38,698 nt of DNA from Erythrobacteraceae bacterium (GCA_027489065.1 JAIYAM010000013.1:1-38698), one strand, 5' to 3'. Counted from the stretch's first letter, positions 1-9,277 are shown. The notes: generated by a model from the sequence alone, not told the origin. Numbers and translations: made by a program.

Positions 1-21
1 CGCGCGGCTTCGTTCGGGCAT

Positions 22-106
22 GCGGGCGTGGCGAAATTGGTAGACGCACCAGATTTAGGTTCTGGCATCGCAAGATGTGGGGGTTCGAGTCCCTTCGCCC
101 GCACCA
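22..106 (+). tRNA. tRNA-Leu (anticodon UAG)
   Basis: The 7-bp acceptor stem GCGGGCG (22-28) pairs with CGCCCGC (96-102). A discriminator A and an encoded CCA (104-106) follow. The anticodon stem CCAGA/TCTGG encloses the loop TTTAGGT, giving anticodon TAG, which reads CUA and related leucine codons. A long variable arm (about 67-80) and the T-loop GGTTCGAGTCC fit a class II tRNA. It lies 64 bases upstream of the tig start codon on the same strand. Confidence 0.97.
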
Positions 107-170
107 ATTCACCGCGCCGTTCCGCCCGACCTTACGGATTTCTAGCATAGAAGGCATCAGACCAGTTCCC

Positions 171-1718
171 ATGCAGACCCAGCAGACCGTCAACGAAGGC
201 CTCAAGCGCGCCTATCTGATCACGATCCCGGCCGCCGAGCTTTCGGCGAAGATTGATGCCGAGATCAAGAAGGTCGCGCCGCAGGTGCGGATGCCCGGCT
301 TCCGCCCGGGCAAGGTGCCCGCCAATCTCGTCAAGAAAATGCACGGCGAGGCTCTGCACGGCCAGGTGGTGAACGACACGATCCGCGAATCGGTCGACAA
401 GCTGCTGCGTGACGAGGCGCTGCGTCCCGCGATGCAGCCCGAGATCGGCCTCAACGAGGATTATGAGCAGGGCAAGGACGCGGCGATCACCGTCACCCTC
501 GAAGTGCTGCCCGCGATCGACGCGCCGAACATCGACGGCCTCAAGCTGGAAAAGCTTGTCGTGCCCGTGACCGAAGCGCAGATCGACGAGGCGCTCGGCA
601 ACATCGCCTCGCAGAACAAGAGCTACAAGGACGCGGCCAAGACCAAGAAGGCGGCGGACGGCGATCAGCTGATCATCGACTTCGTCGGCAAGCTGGACGG
701 GGTCGAGTTCGAAGGCGGAAAGGCCGAAGACGCGGCGCTGGTGATCGGCTCGGGCACCTTCATCCCCGGTTTCGAGGATCAGCTGGTTGGCGTGAAGACG
801 GGTGCGGAAAAGACCATCACGGTCACCTTCCCGGAAGAATATCAGGCCGAACATCTCGCCGGCAAGGAAGCAACCTTCGACATCACCGTGAAGGCGGTGA
901 AGGTCGAGAGCGAGACCACGCTCGACGAGGATTTCGCCAAGAGCCTCGGGCTCGATAGCCTCGACAAGCTGCGCGAGATCATGAAGGCGCAGCTCGAGCA
1001 GCAGACCGCCGGGCTTACGCGCACGCAGATGAAGCGCGCGCTGCTCGATCTGCTCGCCGCAGGTCACAGCTTCGAGGTGCCCGGCACCATGGTCGAAGCC
1101 GAGTTTGCCCAGATCTGGCAGCAGCTTCAGCAGGAAGCGGTGCGCGAGGATGATCCGGCCGCTGCGCTCAAGCAGATCGAGGACGAGACGGACGAGTACA
1201 AGGCCATCGCTGAACGCCGCGTGCGCCTCGGCCTGCTGCTCTCCGAGATCGGCCAGGCCAACGGCGTCGAGATCAGCCAGCAGGAAATGAGCATGCTCAT
1301 CCAGCAGGCGGCGATGCAGTACCGCGCCGAGGACCGTGAGCGGTTCGTCCAGTATATCCAGTCCGAGCCGATGGCCGCCGCCCAGCTGCGCGCCCCGCTT
1401 TATGAGGACAAGGTCGTCGACTTCCTGTTCGACAAGGCCGAAGTCACGACGCGCGAAGTGACGGTCGAGGAACTCCAGGCCGCGATCGAGGCTGAGGAAA
1501 CCGAAGCGGCGCCCGCGCCGAAGAAGGCTCCTGCCAAGAAGAAGGCCCCGGCCAAGAAGGCGGAAAGCGCTCCGGCTGACGAAGCCCCCGCGGCCGAAGA
1601 AAAGCCCGCCAAGAAGCCGGCTGCCAAGAAGGCTCCGGCGAAGAAGGCTGACGATGCGGCTGCTGAAAAGCCCGCCGCCAAGAAGGCCCCGGCCAAGAAG
1701 GCCGCTGCCAAGAAGTAA
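171..1718 (+). CDS. tig: Trigger factor, ribosome-associated chaperone with a basic C-terminal tail
   Basis: Ribosome-bound chaperone and peptidyl-prolyl isomerase that shields nascent chains at the exit tunnel. The 515-residue protein has the ribosome-binding N-domain with the signature GFRPGKVP near residue 44, an FKBP-type PPIase domain (about 150-245) and the alpha-helical C-domain. The ATG at 171 gives the usual MQTQQTVNEG-like start; an upstream in-frame ATG at 75 lies inside the tRNA and is rejected. After about residue 444 the protein ends in roughly 71 residues rich in Lys, Ala and Pro with repeated APAKK/PAAKK units, like a histone-H1 tail; E. coli trigger factor has 432 residues. 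Followed by a GC hairpin and the convergent amidase gene; clpP and clpX lie downstream, as in many bacteria. Confidence 0.96.
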   Translation: MQTQQTVNEGLKRAYLITIPAAELSAKIDAEIKKVAPQVRMPGFRPGKVPANLVKKMHGEALHGQVVNDTIRESVDKLLRDEALRPAMQPEIGLNEDYEQGKDAAITVTLEVLPAIDAPNIDGLKLEKLVVPVTEAQIDEALGNIASQNKSYKDAAKTKKAADGDQLIIDFVGKLDGVEFEGGKAEDAALVIGSGTFIPGFEDQLVGVKTGAEKTITVTFPEEYQAEHLAGKEATFDITVKAVKVESETTLDEDFAKSLGLDSLDKLREIMKAQLEQQTAGLTRTQMKRALLDLLAAGHSFEVPGTMVEAEFAQIWQQLQQEAVREDDPAAALKQIEDETDEYKAIAERRVRLGLLLSEIGQANGVEISQQEMSMLIQQAAMQYRAEDRERFVQYIQSEPMAAAQLRAPLYEDKVVDFLFDKAEVTTREVTVEELQAAIEAEETEAAPAPKKAPAKKKAPAKKAESAPADEAPAAEEKPAKKPAAKKAPAKKADDAAAEKPAAKKAPAKKAAAKK

Positions 1719-1741
1719 AGTCCTGGCCTTCCCTACCCCCA

Positions 1742-1757
1742 CCCCGCTCCGGCGGGG
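1742..1757. terminator. GC hairpin between convergent tig and amidase genes
   Basis: CCCCGC (1742-1747) pairs with GCGGGG (1752-1757) around a TCCG loop. C-rich sequence lies before it and G-rich sequence after it (to about 1780), so a longer imperfect fold is possible. It sits 23 bases after the tig stop and 39 bases from the amidase stop and could end transcription in both directions. There is no clear U-tract. Confidence 0.5.
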
Positions 1758-1796
1758 AAGGGCGGGGAAGGGCTGGGGGGCAAACGGAAAGTCGGC

Positions 1797-3302
1797 TTAC
1801 TCAGCCGGTTTCCAAGGCGCGAAAGTCGGCGCGGGCAGCTTGGCTGTCCGCGCTTTTTCGTAGGCCGCGCCCGCCTTCAGCACCGCGTGGTCCTGCCACT
1901 GGCCGCCCATGATGCTGAGGCCGACTGGCAGGCCTTCGACCCCGCCCATCGGCACCGTGAGGTGCGGATAGCCTGCGATCGCCGCAAGATAGCCCGCCCC
2001 GATGCCTCCGCCCGCCGAGGTATCGCCGTTGACGAGATCGGTGCTCCACGTCGGCCCGCGCGTCGGCGCGACGAGGAAGCTGACCTTGTTGTCGGCCAGC
2101 AGCTTGTCGATCCCCTCAGCGCGGGTCAGACGGCGCAGGGTGGCGAGGTTCTTGGCATAGGCCTCGGCATCGGTGGTCTTGAGCGCGTCTTCGAACAGGT
2201 CCTGACCGAACCAGCGCATTTCTTTGTCGGCATTGGCATTGTTGAAGGCGACCACATCGGCAAGGCTGCGCGGCCCGGCAGTGCCGGGACGGCCCGCAAG
2301 GTACTTGTCCATCTCGACCCGCAGTTCGAACAGCAGCACCGGAAGCGATGCCTGCCACATCTCGCCCGGCGCGCGGTATTCGACGTCGACCAGTTCCGCG
2401 CCCGCAGCCTTGAGATCGGCGAGCGCCGTTTCGAACAGCGCCTTCACGTCCGCGCGGCTGCCCACGGCGCTGCGCATCACGCCGATGCGCACGCCCTTCA
2501 GTGAGGCCGTGTCGAGGCCCGCCGTGTAGTCCGCCACGCGCTTGGCCTCCAGGGTCACCGGATCGGCCTTGTCCTCGCCCGCGATGGCGGTGAGCAGCAC
2601 TGCGGCGTCGTACACCGATGTCGTCATCGGCCCGGCGGTGTCCTGCGTCGAGGAGATCGGCACCACGTTGGTGCGGCTGACGATCCCGACGCTCGGCTTG
2701 AAGCCGACGAGGCCGTTGACCGAGGCCGGGCAGGAGATCGATCCGTTGGTCTCGGTGCCGATCGCGCCCCAGGCAAGGCCCGCCGCGATGGCCGCGCCGC
2801 TGCCGCTTGAGGAGCCGCAGGTGTTGCGATCGGTGGCGTAGGGGTTGCGGGTGAGCCCGCCCACCGCGCTCCAGCCGCTGGTCGAATCGTTCGAGCGGAT
2901 GTTGGCCCATTCGGACAGGTTGGTCTTGCCCAGCACCACGCCGCCGTTCTTGCGCAGCAGCGCGATCATCGGCGCATCGCGCCCGGTGGTCGTGTCGGCC
3001 AGCGCAAGGCTGCCGGCGGTCGTGGGCCATTCGGACGTCTCGACATTGTCTTTCACCAGCACGGTGCGGCCTTCGAGGATGCCGGTCGCGGCGGCGGCGC
3101 GCGCCTTGGCGGGCGCGTCGGCGTCATAGACGATCACCGCGTTGATCTGCGGCCCTGCATCGTCGAGCGCGCGGATGCGTTCGACATATGTCGCCGCCGC
3201 TTGCTCAGGCGTGGCTGTTGGCGCCGTTTGGGCGACAGCGGCGGTCGCGGTGGTGGCAAGGAGCAGGGCGAGCGCCGGGCGGGCGATATAGCGGTTTGTC
3301 AT
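1797..3302 (-). CDS. Secreted amidase-signature family hydrolase
   Basis: Amidase-signature enzyme that probably hydrolyses an amide bond; its substrate cannot be read from the sequence. The chosen ATG (3302) gives 501 residues starting with a Sec-type signal peptide (MTNRYIARPALALLLATTAT, then AAVAQ), so a periplasmic location is likely. The catalytic Ser-cisSer-Lys triad is visible: Lys84 in VLVKDN, a Ser near 165 in GSSSGSG, and Ser188 in ETNGSIS. A start at 3320 would extend the N-terminus by six residues. The gene is inverted between tig and clpP, convergent with the first and divergent from the second, with 163 bp to the clpP start. The glutamyl-tRNA amidotransferase subunit GatA is unlikely because of the signal peptide and the lack of gatB or gatC nearby. 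Confidence 0.88.
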   Translation of the reverse strand: MTNRYIARPALALLLATTATAAVAQTAPTATPEQAAATYVERIRALDDAGPQINAVIVYDADAPAKARAAAATGILEGRTVLVKDNVETSEWPTTAGSLALADTTTGRDAPMIALLRKNGGVVLGKTNLSEWANIRSNDSTSGWSAVGGLTRNPYATDRNTCGSSSGSGAAIAAGLAWGAIGTETNGSISCPASVNGLVGFKPSVGIVSRTNVVPISSTQDTAGPMTTSVYDAAVLLTAIAGEDKADPVTLEAKRVADYTAGLDTASLKGVRIGVMRSAVGSRADVKALFETALADLKAAGAELVDVEYRAPGEMWQASLPVLLFELRVEMDKYLAGRPGTAGPRSLADVVAFNNANADKEMRWFGQDLFEDALKTTDAEAYAKNLATLRRLTRAEGIDKLLADNKVSFLVAPTRGPTWSTDLVNGDTSAGGGIGAGYLAAIAGYPHLTVPMGGVEGLPVGLSIMGGQWQDHAVLKAGAAYEKARTAKLPAPTFAPWKPAE

Positions 3303-3401
3303 GGAATGCAGGTTTGCCATCCTGACGGCCAGCGGCAAGGGGCAAAACGCCCCAACATGCGCGTCGTCCACCGGCCAATTCACAGAGACAAGGTAAACGC
3401 C

Positions 3402-3432
3402 CTTGAAATTGTCCTGCCGCGTCCGACATAGC
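3402..3432 (+). promoter_or_regulatory. Probable RpoH (sigma-32) promoter of clpP
   Basis: CTTGAA at 3402-3407 matches the -35 element of alphaproteobacterial heat-shock promoters. A CATAG element (3427-3431), 19 bases further on, is a weak -10 candidate. It lies about 35 bp before the clpP start. clpP is commonly in the RpoH regulon, and rpoH itself is in this window. The -35 match is strong and the -10 match is poor. Confidence 0.5.
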
Positions 3433-3465
3433 CGTATCGACACACCTGAAGGACACGGCACTGAC

Positions 3466-4170
3466 ATGATCGATCTGTTCGGCAATAGCGGCGAAACCTA
3501 CGGCACCCAGGGGCAGTTCACCCGCGACCCTTACACGGGCGCTCTGGTGCCGGTGGTGGTCGAGCAGACCAGCCGCGGTGAACGCAGCTTCGACATCTTC
3601 TCGCGCCTGCTGCGCGAACGCATCGTGTTCGTGACCGGCCAGATCGAAGACGGCATGGCCTCGCTCGTCACGGCGCAGCTCCTGTTTCTCGAGAGCGAGA
3701 ACCCCTCGAAGCCGATCAGCATGTACATCAACTCGCCCGGCGGGGTGGTGACAGCCGGTCTCCAGATCTTCGATACGATGCAGTACATCAAGCCGCGCGT
3801 GTCGACCGTGTGCATGGGCCAGGCTGCGTCGATGGGCAGCTTCCTGCTCGCCGCAGGGGAGCCGGGCATGCGCATCGCGCTGCCCAATGCGCGAATCATG
3901 ATCCACCAGCCTTCGGGCGGCGCGCGCGGGATGGCCTCGGACATCGAGATCCAGGCGCGCGAAATCCTGCGCATCCGTTCGCGGATGAATGATCTCTACG
4001 TGAAGTTCACGGGCCGCAGCCTTGAGGAGATCGAGAAGGCGATGGACCGCGACACCTTCCTCGAAGCCGATGAAGCCAAGAAATTCGGTCTCGTTGACAA
4101 GGTGTTCGAGACCCGGCCCGAAAACGAAGAAACCGGCAGCGAGGACGGTTCGGGCGGGGCGCCTGAATAA
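3466..4170 (+). CDS. clpP: ATP-dependent Clp protease proteolytic subunit
   Basis: Tetradecameric serine peptidase that degrades proteins fed to it by ClpX or ClpA. In the 234-residue product the catalytic triad is Ser122 (GQAASMGS), His147 (MIHQP) and Asp196 (MDRDTF), with ClpP-like spacing. Residues 1-36 form a somewhat longer N-terminus that includes the propeptide. The C-terminus is acidic ([10 protein letters not shown]). The ATG at 3466 follows AAGGAC and begins MIDLFGNSG; the in-frame start at 3403 would lie within the promoter. clpX follows after 209 bp with its own promoter. Confidence 0.97.
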   Translation: MIDLFGNSGETYGTQGQFTRDPYTGALVPVVVEQTSRGERSFDIFSRLLRERIVFVTGQIEDGMASLVTAQLLFLESENPSKPISMYINSPGGVVTAGLQIFDTMQYIKPRVSTVCMGQAASMGSFLLAAGEPGMRIALPNARIMIHQPSGGARGMASDIEIQAREILRIRSRMNDLYVKFTGRSLEEIEKAMDRDTFLEADEAKKFGLVDKVFETRPENEETGSEDGSGGAPE

Positions 4171-4294
4171 GGCCCCGCATCCCTATCCGCCCGCGACCTG
4201 CACCGGGGCGGGACAAGCTGCGCCAAGCCGTGGCTTTTCCGCGACTTTGCGGTGCGTAGCACCATGGTAAGATCACGAAATCACGCGCCATGTG

Positions 4295-4322
4295 TTGATT
4301 CATGTGGTGTGAACGATACACT
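4295..4322 (+). promoter_or_regulatory. Candidate housekeeping promoter of clpX
   Basis: TTGATT (4295-4300) and TACACT (4317-4322) are separated by 16 bases and lie about 57 bp before the clpX start. Together with the 209-bp gap, this suggests clpX can be transcribed separately from clpP. The call rests on a consensus match only. Confidence 0.45.
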
Positions 4323-4379
4323 TGACGAATCCGCCCGAGGCACCCCGGCGTCTGGGCCAGCGGATTCGAGGACACAGGA

Positions 4380-5645
<1,266 letters not shown>

Positions 5646-5670
5646 TTTGGTCGCCCCTCAAGCGCCGGGC

Positions 5671-5745
5671 GGCGGACATCCGTCCGCCTTGGCTTACCTC
5701 GCATAGGCTCGGGCGGCCGTTTGGCCTTGCGGTCGCCTTGCGACC
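5671..5745 (+). terminator. Two small hairpins after clpX
   Basis: GGCGGAC (5671-5677) pairs with GTCCGCC (5682-5688), and GGTCGC (5731-5736) pairs with GCGACC (5740-5745). Both lie in the 130-bp gap after clpX and lack a U-tract, so their terminator role is tentative. Confidence 0.3.
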
Positions 5746-5775
5746 GATCTGCGCCTGTTTCGGCCGCGGTTAGGC

Positions 5776-6105
5776 ATGCGCCACTACCTTTTCGTCTGTA
5801 GCCAGAACAAGCTGCGCAGCCCGACTGCCGAGCACATCTTCGCCGACGTGCCCGGGATCGTTACTGCGTCGGCGGGCACCAACAACGATGCCGAAAACCC
5901 GCTCACCGACGAGCTGGTCGAATGGGCCGATTTCATCTTCGTGATGGAGCGGCAGCACCGCAACAAGCTGCAGAACAAGCATAAGGCGGCGCTCAAGGAC
6001 AAGCGCCTGATCGTGCTGGATATCCCTGACGAGTACGAGTTCATGGATCCCGCGCTAGTGCACTTGCTTCGCGCGAAGATGCTGCGCTGGCTTCCGCCGG
6101 CCTGA
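5776..6105 (+). CDS. Small low-molecular-weight protein-tyrosine-phosphatase-like protein
   Basis: A 109-residue protein resembling the short predicted tyrosine phosphatases of the LMW-PTP fold (COG4551-like). The N-terminus LFVCSQNKLRSPTAE keeps the P-loop pattern C-x5-R-S with Cys8 and Arg14, in a variant form: classical LMW-PTPs have CxGNxCR(S/T). A DP pair near the C-terminus (EFMDPAL) could be the general acid. No signal peptide; cytoplasmic. It stands alone between clpX and the convergent fasciclin gene, with a bidirectional-looking hairpin after it. Activity on phosphotyrosine is inferred from the motif; the protein is shorter than the usual 150 residues. Confidence 0.75.
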   Translation: MRHYLFVCSQNKLRSPTAEHIFADVPGIVTASAGTNNDAENPLTDELVEWADFIFVMERQHRNKLQNKHKAALKDKRLIVLDIPDEYEFMDPALVHLLRAKMLRWLPPA

Positions 6106-6118
6106 GGCTCTCGAAACC

Positions 6119-6155
6119 AAAACCCCGCCCGGCCCTGGAGGTAGGCCGGACGGGG
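6119..6155 (-). terminator. Rho-independent terminator for the fasciclin gene
   Basis: CCCCG (6123-6127) and CCGGCC (6129-6134) pair with CGGGG (6151-6155) and GGCCGG (6144-6149); the only mismatch is one C/A pair, and the loop is 9 bases. Read on the minus strand, the stem is followed by GGTTT-type U-rich sequence. It lies between the convergent genes ending at 6105 and 6217 and may serve both. Confidence 0.65.
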
Positions 6156-6216
6156 TGGAGATGCGCTGCCCCTTGGGCGGGGAGTGGGGGATCAGGAGCA
6201 GCGCAAGACTGTTCGA

Positions 6217-6807
6217 TCAGCCCGGCAGCGACACCGCGTCGGTCACGTGGATCACGCCGTTCGACTGGAAGACGTCGGCTTGGGTCACGGTCGCCTTGCC
6301 GCCCTTGGCATCGGTCAGCACGACCTTGCCGCCCTCGACGCGCGCGGTGAGGATCCCGCCGCCCAGCGTCTTCAGTTCAGCCTTGCCGCCGCCCGCCTTG
6401 ATCATCTCGATCAGCTGGCCGGCCGCAACCTTGCCCGGCACGACGTGGTAGGTGAGAACGGCGGTCAGAGTGCCCTTGTTTTCAGGCTTCACCAGCGTCT
6501 CGACGGTACCGGCGGGGAGCTTTGCGAAGGCGGCGTTGGTCGGGGCGAAGACGGTGAAGGGTCCCGGGCCCGAGAGCGCTTCGACAAGGCCCGCGGCCTT
6601 TACCGCCGCGACGAGCGTGGTGTGGTCCTGCGAGTTGACGGCATTTTCGACGATGGTCTTGGTCGGGTACATGGCAGCGCCGCCGACCATCGGCAGATCG
6701 GCCTTCTTTTCCATGTGGTGGTCGGCCAGCGCGGGCGCGGCGACGAGTCCGGTGGTGGCGGCCAGCGCCGCGGCGATGACGGCAGTCAGGTTGTTCTTGG
6801 GGGTCAC
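6217..6807 (-). CDS. Secreted fasciclin (FAS1) domain protein
   Basis: A 196-residue exported protein with one FAS1 adhesion-type domain. The GTG at 6807 is chosen because GGAG lies 9 bases upstream and the product starts with a signal peptide (MTPKNNLTAVIAAALAATTG, ending PALA near residue 28); the longer ATG frame would put a charged leader before it. FAS1 hallmarks are visible: TIVENAVNSQDHTTLVAAVK, FTVFAPTNAAF (H1 motif), TYHVVPG (H2 region) and GVIHVTDAV. It lies 145 bp downstream of the ECF/anti-sigma pair on the same strand, like the FAS1 proteins MPT70/83 beside SigK/RskA in mycobacteria. It may be a target of that sigma factor (inference). A 6-bp inverted repeat (6841-6859) lies in its leader. 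Confidence 0.92.
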   Translation of the reverse strand: MTPKNNLTAVIAAALAATTGLVAAPALADHHMEKKADLPMVGGAAMYPTKTIVENAVNSQDHTTLVAAVKAAGLVEALSGPGPFTVFAPTNAAFAKLPAGTVETLVKPENKGTLTAVLTYHVVPGKVAAGQLIEMIKAGGGKAELKTLGGGILTARVEGGKVVLTDAKGGKATVTQADVFQSNGVIHVTDAVSLPG

Positions 6808-6951
6808 GATGGGAAACTCCGTAAGGGGGATGTCACGTCGGCAAGCCTCTCCTGCTTGCACGGGAGCTACGGAGCGGCGCGGGGCGCGGATGCGGAGAGG
6901 TGGCGGAGGGAGATGAACCGGCGCGCCGCTGCGGTGAAGCGCGCGGAGGTC

Positions 6952-7737
6952 TCAGACGGGGCTGAACGCGCCCTTGGCGACCACCGGTCCGGCATCCTTG
7001 CCCTCGGGCTTGCCGCCGATCGGCTCGCGGGTCAGCACCAGCTGCGCGCCGCTGCCGAGTTGTTTCGCGACAGCGTGCGGCAAGGCCATGGAGTGCACCT
7101 CGCCCGGGGCGACCACCCCCAGCGATTGCGGCGTGGCGCCCGCGGTGGGGACCAGCCACAGCTCGTGATCGTGCACCCCGTCGGGCGTCAGGCCGATCGC
7201 GGCGATGACCATGCGCTCGCTTTCAGGGATGTAGGTGACATCGAGCCTGAGACCCGTCTCGCCAATCGGGACGGTGGCGACGAGGGGGGCTGCGGCTGCG
7301 ATTTCGACCGGCGGCGGCGCGGTCGTCACCCGCGAGGGTGCCAGAACGAAGCTCCACACCAGCGCGAGCGCGGCGGCGGCGCTCGAAAGGCCCGCCACCC
7401 ACTGCCAGCGCCGCAGCCGCGCCTCGAGCGCGATCACGTTGCCGGCAGGTGCAGCGGTGCCGGCGATGCCTGGCGTCCCCTGTTGCGGGGTGATGCGGGC
7501 GGCAATCCCGTCCCAGACATGCTCGCCCGGCTCGGCGCCCGGCATCGCATCGGAGAGCGGCGCGAACCAGTCGTCCCACCATTCCTTGCGCCACGCGAAA
7601 TTCGGATCGGTCGCGTATTTCCCGCGCGCGGCGAGCAGTTCCTCGCCCTCGAGCAGGCCCAGCGACCACTCGGCCGCGATCATCGGGTCGTCGCGGGTCA
7701 CGCCGTCCTCAGGCATAGTATCTTCGGGGCCGCTCAT
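6952..7737 (-). CDS. RskA-type transmembrane anti-sigma factor
   Basis: Probable membrane-bound inhibitor of the ECF sigma factor encoded just upstream. The 261-residue protein has an N-terminal cytoplasmic part with the RskA-like AAEWSLGLLEGEE segment (about 21-34), one membrane helix (WVAGLSSAAAALALVWSFVL, mid-protein) and a C-terminal periplasmic RskA/anti-sigma-K domain (HDHELWLVPTAG, SLGVV). The ATG at 7737 overlaps the sigma stop codon by 4 bases (ATGA), so translation is probably coupled and the two proteins made in balance. Known members are released by regulated proteolysis; the signal here is unknown. Confidence 0.9.
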   Translation of the reverse strand: MSGPEDTMPEDGVTRDDPMIAAEWSLGLLEGEELLAARGKYATDPNFAWRKEWWDDWFAPLSDAMPGAEPGEHVWDGIAARITPQQGTPGIAGTAAPAGNVIALEARLRRWQWVAGLSSAAAALALVWSFVLAPSRVTTAPPPVEIAAAAPLVATVPIGETGLRLDVTYIPESERMVIAAIGLTPDGVHDHELWLVPTAGATPQSLGVVAPGEVHSMALPHAVAKQLGSGAQLVLTREPIGGKPEGKDAGPVVAKGAFSPV

Positions 7738-8321
7738 GCCGCTTCGCTCGCTTCGAGACAGGCGCGCAGGCGTTGCAGCCCGCGGCGGATCCAGCTCTTC
7801 ATCGTGCCGAGCGGCACGTCGGCAGCCTCGGCCAGCTGCGCATAGGTCATGCCCTCGAAGAAGGCCGCGCGGATATGGCCCTGCGTGCGATCGTCGAGGG
7901 CGCCGAGGCACTTGTGGATCTGCGCGCGCTGCTCGGCATCGACCAGCAGCGCATCGGCGAGCGGGCTTTCGTCGGGAAGCGGCGCGGCTTCTTCGACGGG
8001 GACGGAGCCGCCGCGCACCTTGCCGGTGCGCAGTCGGTCGATCGCCCGGTTGCGCGCGAACGCCGCCAGCCACGCGATCGGGCTAGCCCGCGCGGGATCG
8101 TAGCGGTCGGCCCGCTGCCAGAGATTTACATAGACGTCCTGCAAGGCGTCCTCGGCTTCCTTCCTGTCGCCCAAGATACGCAGGCAGATGCCGAACAGCT
8201 TCACCCGCGTGGCGCGATAGATTTCCTCGAGCGCGGTCTGGTCGCCCGCGGCAAGCCGCGCCATCGCCTCGCGCAGCGCCTCGCGCGCTTCGTCGGTGGA
8301 AGGGCGGGGACGCGCGGCCAT
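7734..8321 (-). CDS. ECF-family RNA polymerase sigma factor (SigK-like)
   Basis: A 195-residue extracytoplasmic-function sigma factor. Region 2 is visible as ICLRILGDRKEAEDALQDVY with the following NLWQRAD, and region 4 as EGMTYAQLAEAADVPLGTMK with WIRRGLQRLR. I place the start at the ATG 8321-8319, which overlaps the stop of the upstream metal transporter (TGATG); an in-frame ATG at 8339 would add six residues inside that gene. It is paired with a RskA-type anti-sigma gene and followed by a fasciclin gene, the arrangement of the mycobacterial SigK regulon. Target promoters are not identified. Confidence 0.93.
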   Translation of the reverse strand: MAARPRPSTDEAREALREAMARLAAGDQTALEEIYRATRVKLFGICLRILGDRKEAEDALQDVYVNLWQRADRYDPARASPIAWLAAFARNRAIDRLRTGKVRGGSVPVEEAAPLPDESPLADALLVDAEQRAQIHKCLGALDDRTQGHIRAAFFEGMTYAQLAEAADVPLGTMKSWIRRGLQRLRACLEASEAA

Positions 8322-9271
8322 CAGCAGGCGCTTCCGCAAGGCTGGCCGCAGGGCTCTTCGCCGCTTTCGACCTGGATCGTCGCGTGGTGGACGCCGAAGC
8401 GGTGCTCAAGGCTGGCGGCGACATCGCGCAGGAAGCTGTCGGGCGCGGGGCGGCCGGGCATCACGAGGTGGGCGGTCAGCGCGACCTCGGTCGTCGACAT
8501 CGGCCAGACGTGGAGATCGTGGACCGCCGTGACGCCCTCCATTCCCGCAAGGTGTTGTTTGACCTCGCCAAGATCGATGCGGGCGGGCGCCGCGAGCAGC
8601 CCCATCGCGAAGCTGTCTCGCGCCAGCCCCCAGGTGCCCCAGCCGATCACGCCGAGGATCACGAGGCTCACCAGCGGATCGATCCACGCGATGCCGGTGA
8701 GCACGATCGCCAGCCCCGCGATCACCACGCCCAGCGATACGGCCGCGTCCGCCGCCATGTGGAGATAGGCCCCGCGGATGTTGAGATCGTCCTGGCCCTT
8801 GAGAAACAGCATGGCCGTCAACGCGTTGATCGCGATCCCGATCCCGGCGACCGCCATCATCGCGTAACCCTCGGGCTGGGAGGGGTTCATGATCCGGTGG
8901 AGGGTCTCGAAGCCGAGCGCCCCGATCGCCACCGCCAGCAGCAGCGCGTTGGCGAGAGCGGCGAGGATCGTCGAGCTCTTGTAGCCATAGGTGTAGCGGC
9001 CCGAGGCCGGGCGGCGGGCGGCGATGCTCGCACCCCACGCCAGCGCCAGCGCCAGGACGTCGGATAGGTTGTGGCCCGCATCCGCGATCAGCGCCATCGA
9101 TCCGTAGATCAGGCCGGCACCCGCCTCCAACACCACAAAGCCGGTGTTGAGCACGATCCCTACAGCAAAGGCGCGCCCGAAATCGGCGGGGGCGTGGGAA
9201 TGCCCATGGCTGTGGCCATGCCCGTGCGAGTGGCCGTGGTGCTCGTGAGGATGGGCATGCGCGTGGGCCAT
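8321..9271 (-). CDS. Cation diffusion facilitator, zinc/divalent-metal efflux transporter
   Basis: Inner-membrane proton-coupled exporter of Zn2+ or a similar ion. The 316-residue protein starts with a histidine-rich metal-binding segment (about residues 3-26, repeated HGHSHG). Six membrane helices follow, with the paired metal-site motifs SMALIADAGHNLSDV (His and Asp) and HMAADAAVSLGV. A cytoplasmic C-terminal domain contains VHDLHVWPMS. The end is cysteine-rich (EEPCGQPCGSAC), possibly a further metal site. It starts 6 bp after mtgA stops, and its stop codon overlaps the ECF sigma start. Confidence 0.94.
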   Translation of the reverse strand: MAHAHAHPHEHHGHSHGHGHSHGHSHAPADFGRAFAVGIVLNTGFVVLEAGAGLIYGSMALIADAGHNLSDVLALALAWGASIAARRPASGRYTYGYKSSTILAALANALLLAVAIGALGFETLHRIMNPSQPEGYAMMAVAGIGIAINALTAMLFLKGQDDLNIRGAYLHMAADAAVSLGVVIAGLAIVLTGIAWIDPLVSLVILGVIGWGTWGLARDSFAMGLLAAPARIDLGEVKQHLAGMEGVTAVHDLHVWPMSTTEVALTAHLVMPGRPAPDSFLRDVAASLEHRFGVHHATIQVESGEEPCGQPCGSAC

Positions 9272-9277
9272 GTCGGG

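Noticed and set aside
132..1742. 536-codon minus-strand open frame over tig
   Set aside because: Shadow of the trigger factor gene; begins and ends with low-complexity text from the Lys-rich tail codons.
6184..7845. 553-codon plus-strand open frame
   Set aside because: Antisense to the fasciclin and anti-sigma genes; composition is Arg/Gly/His-rich with no domain.
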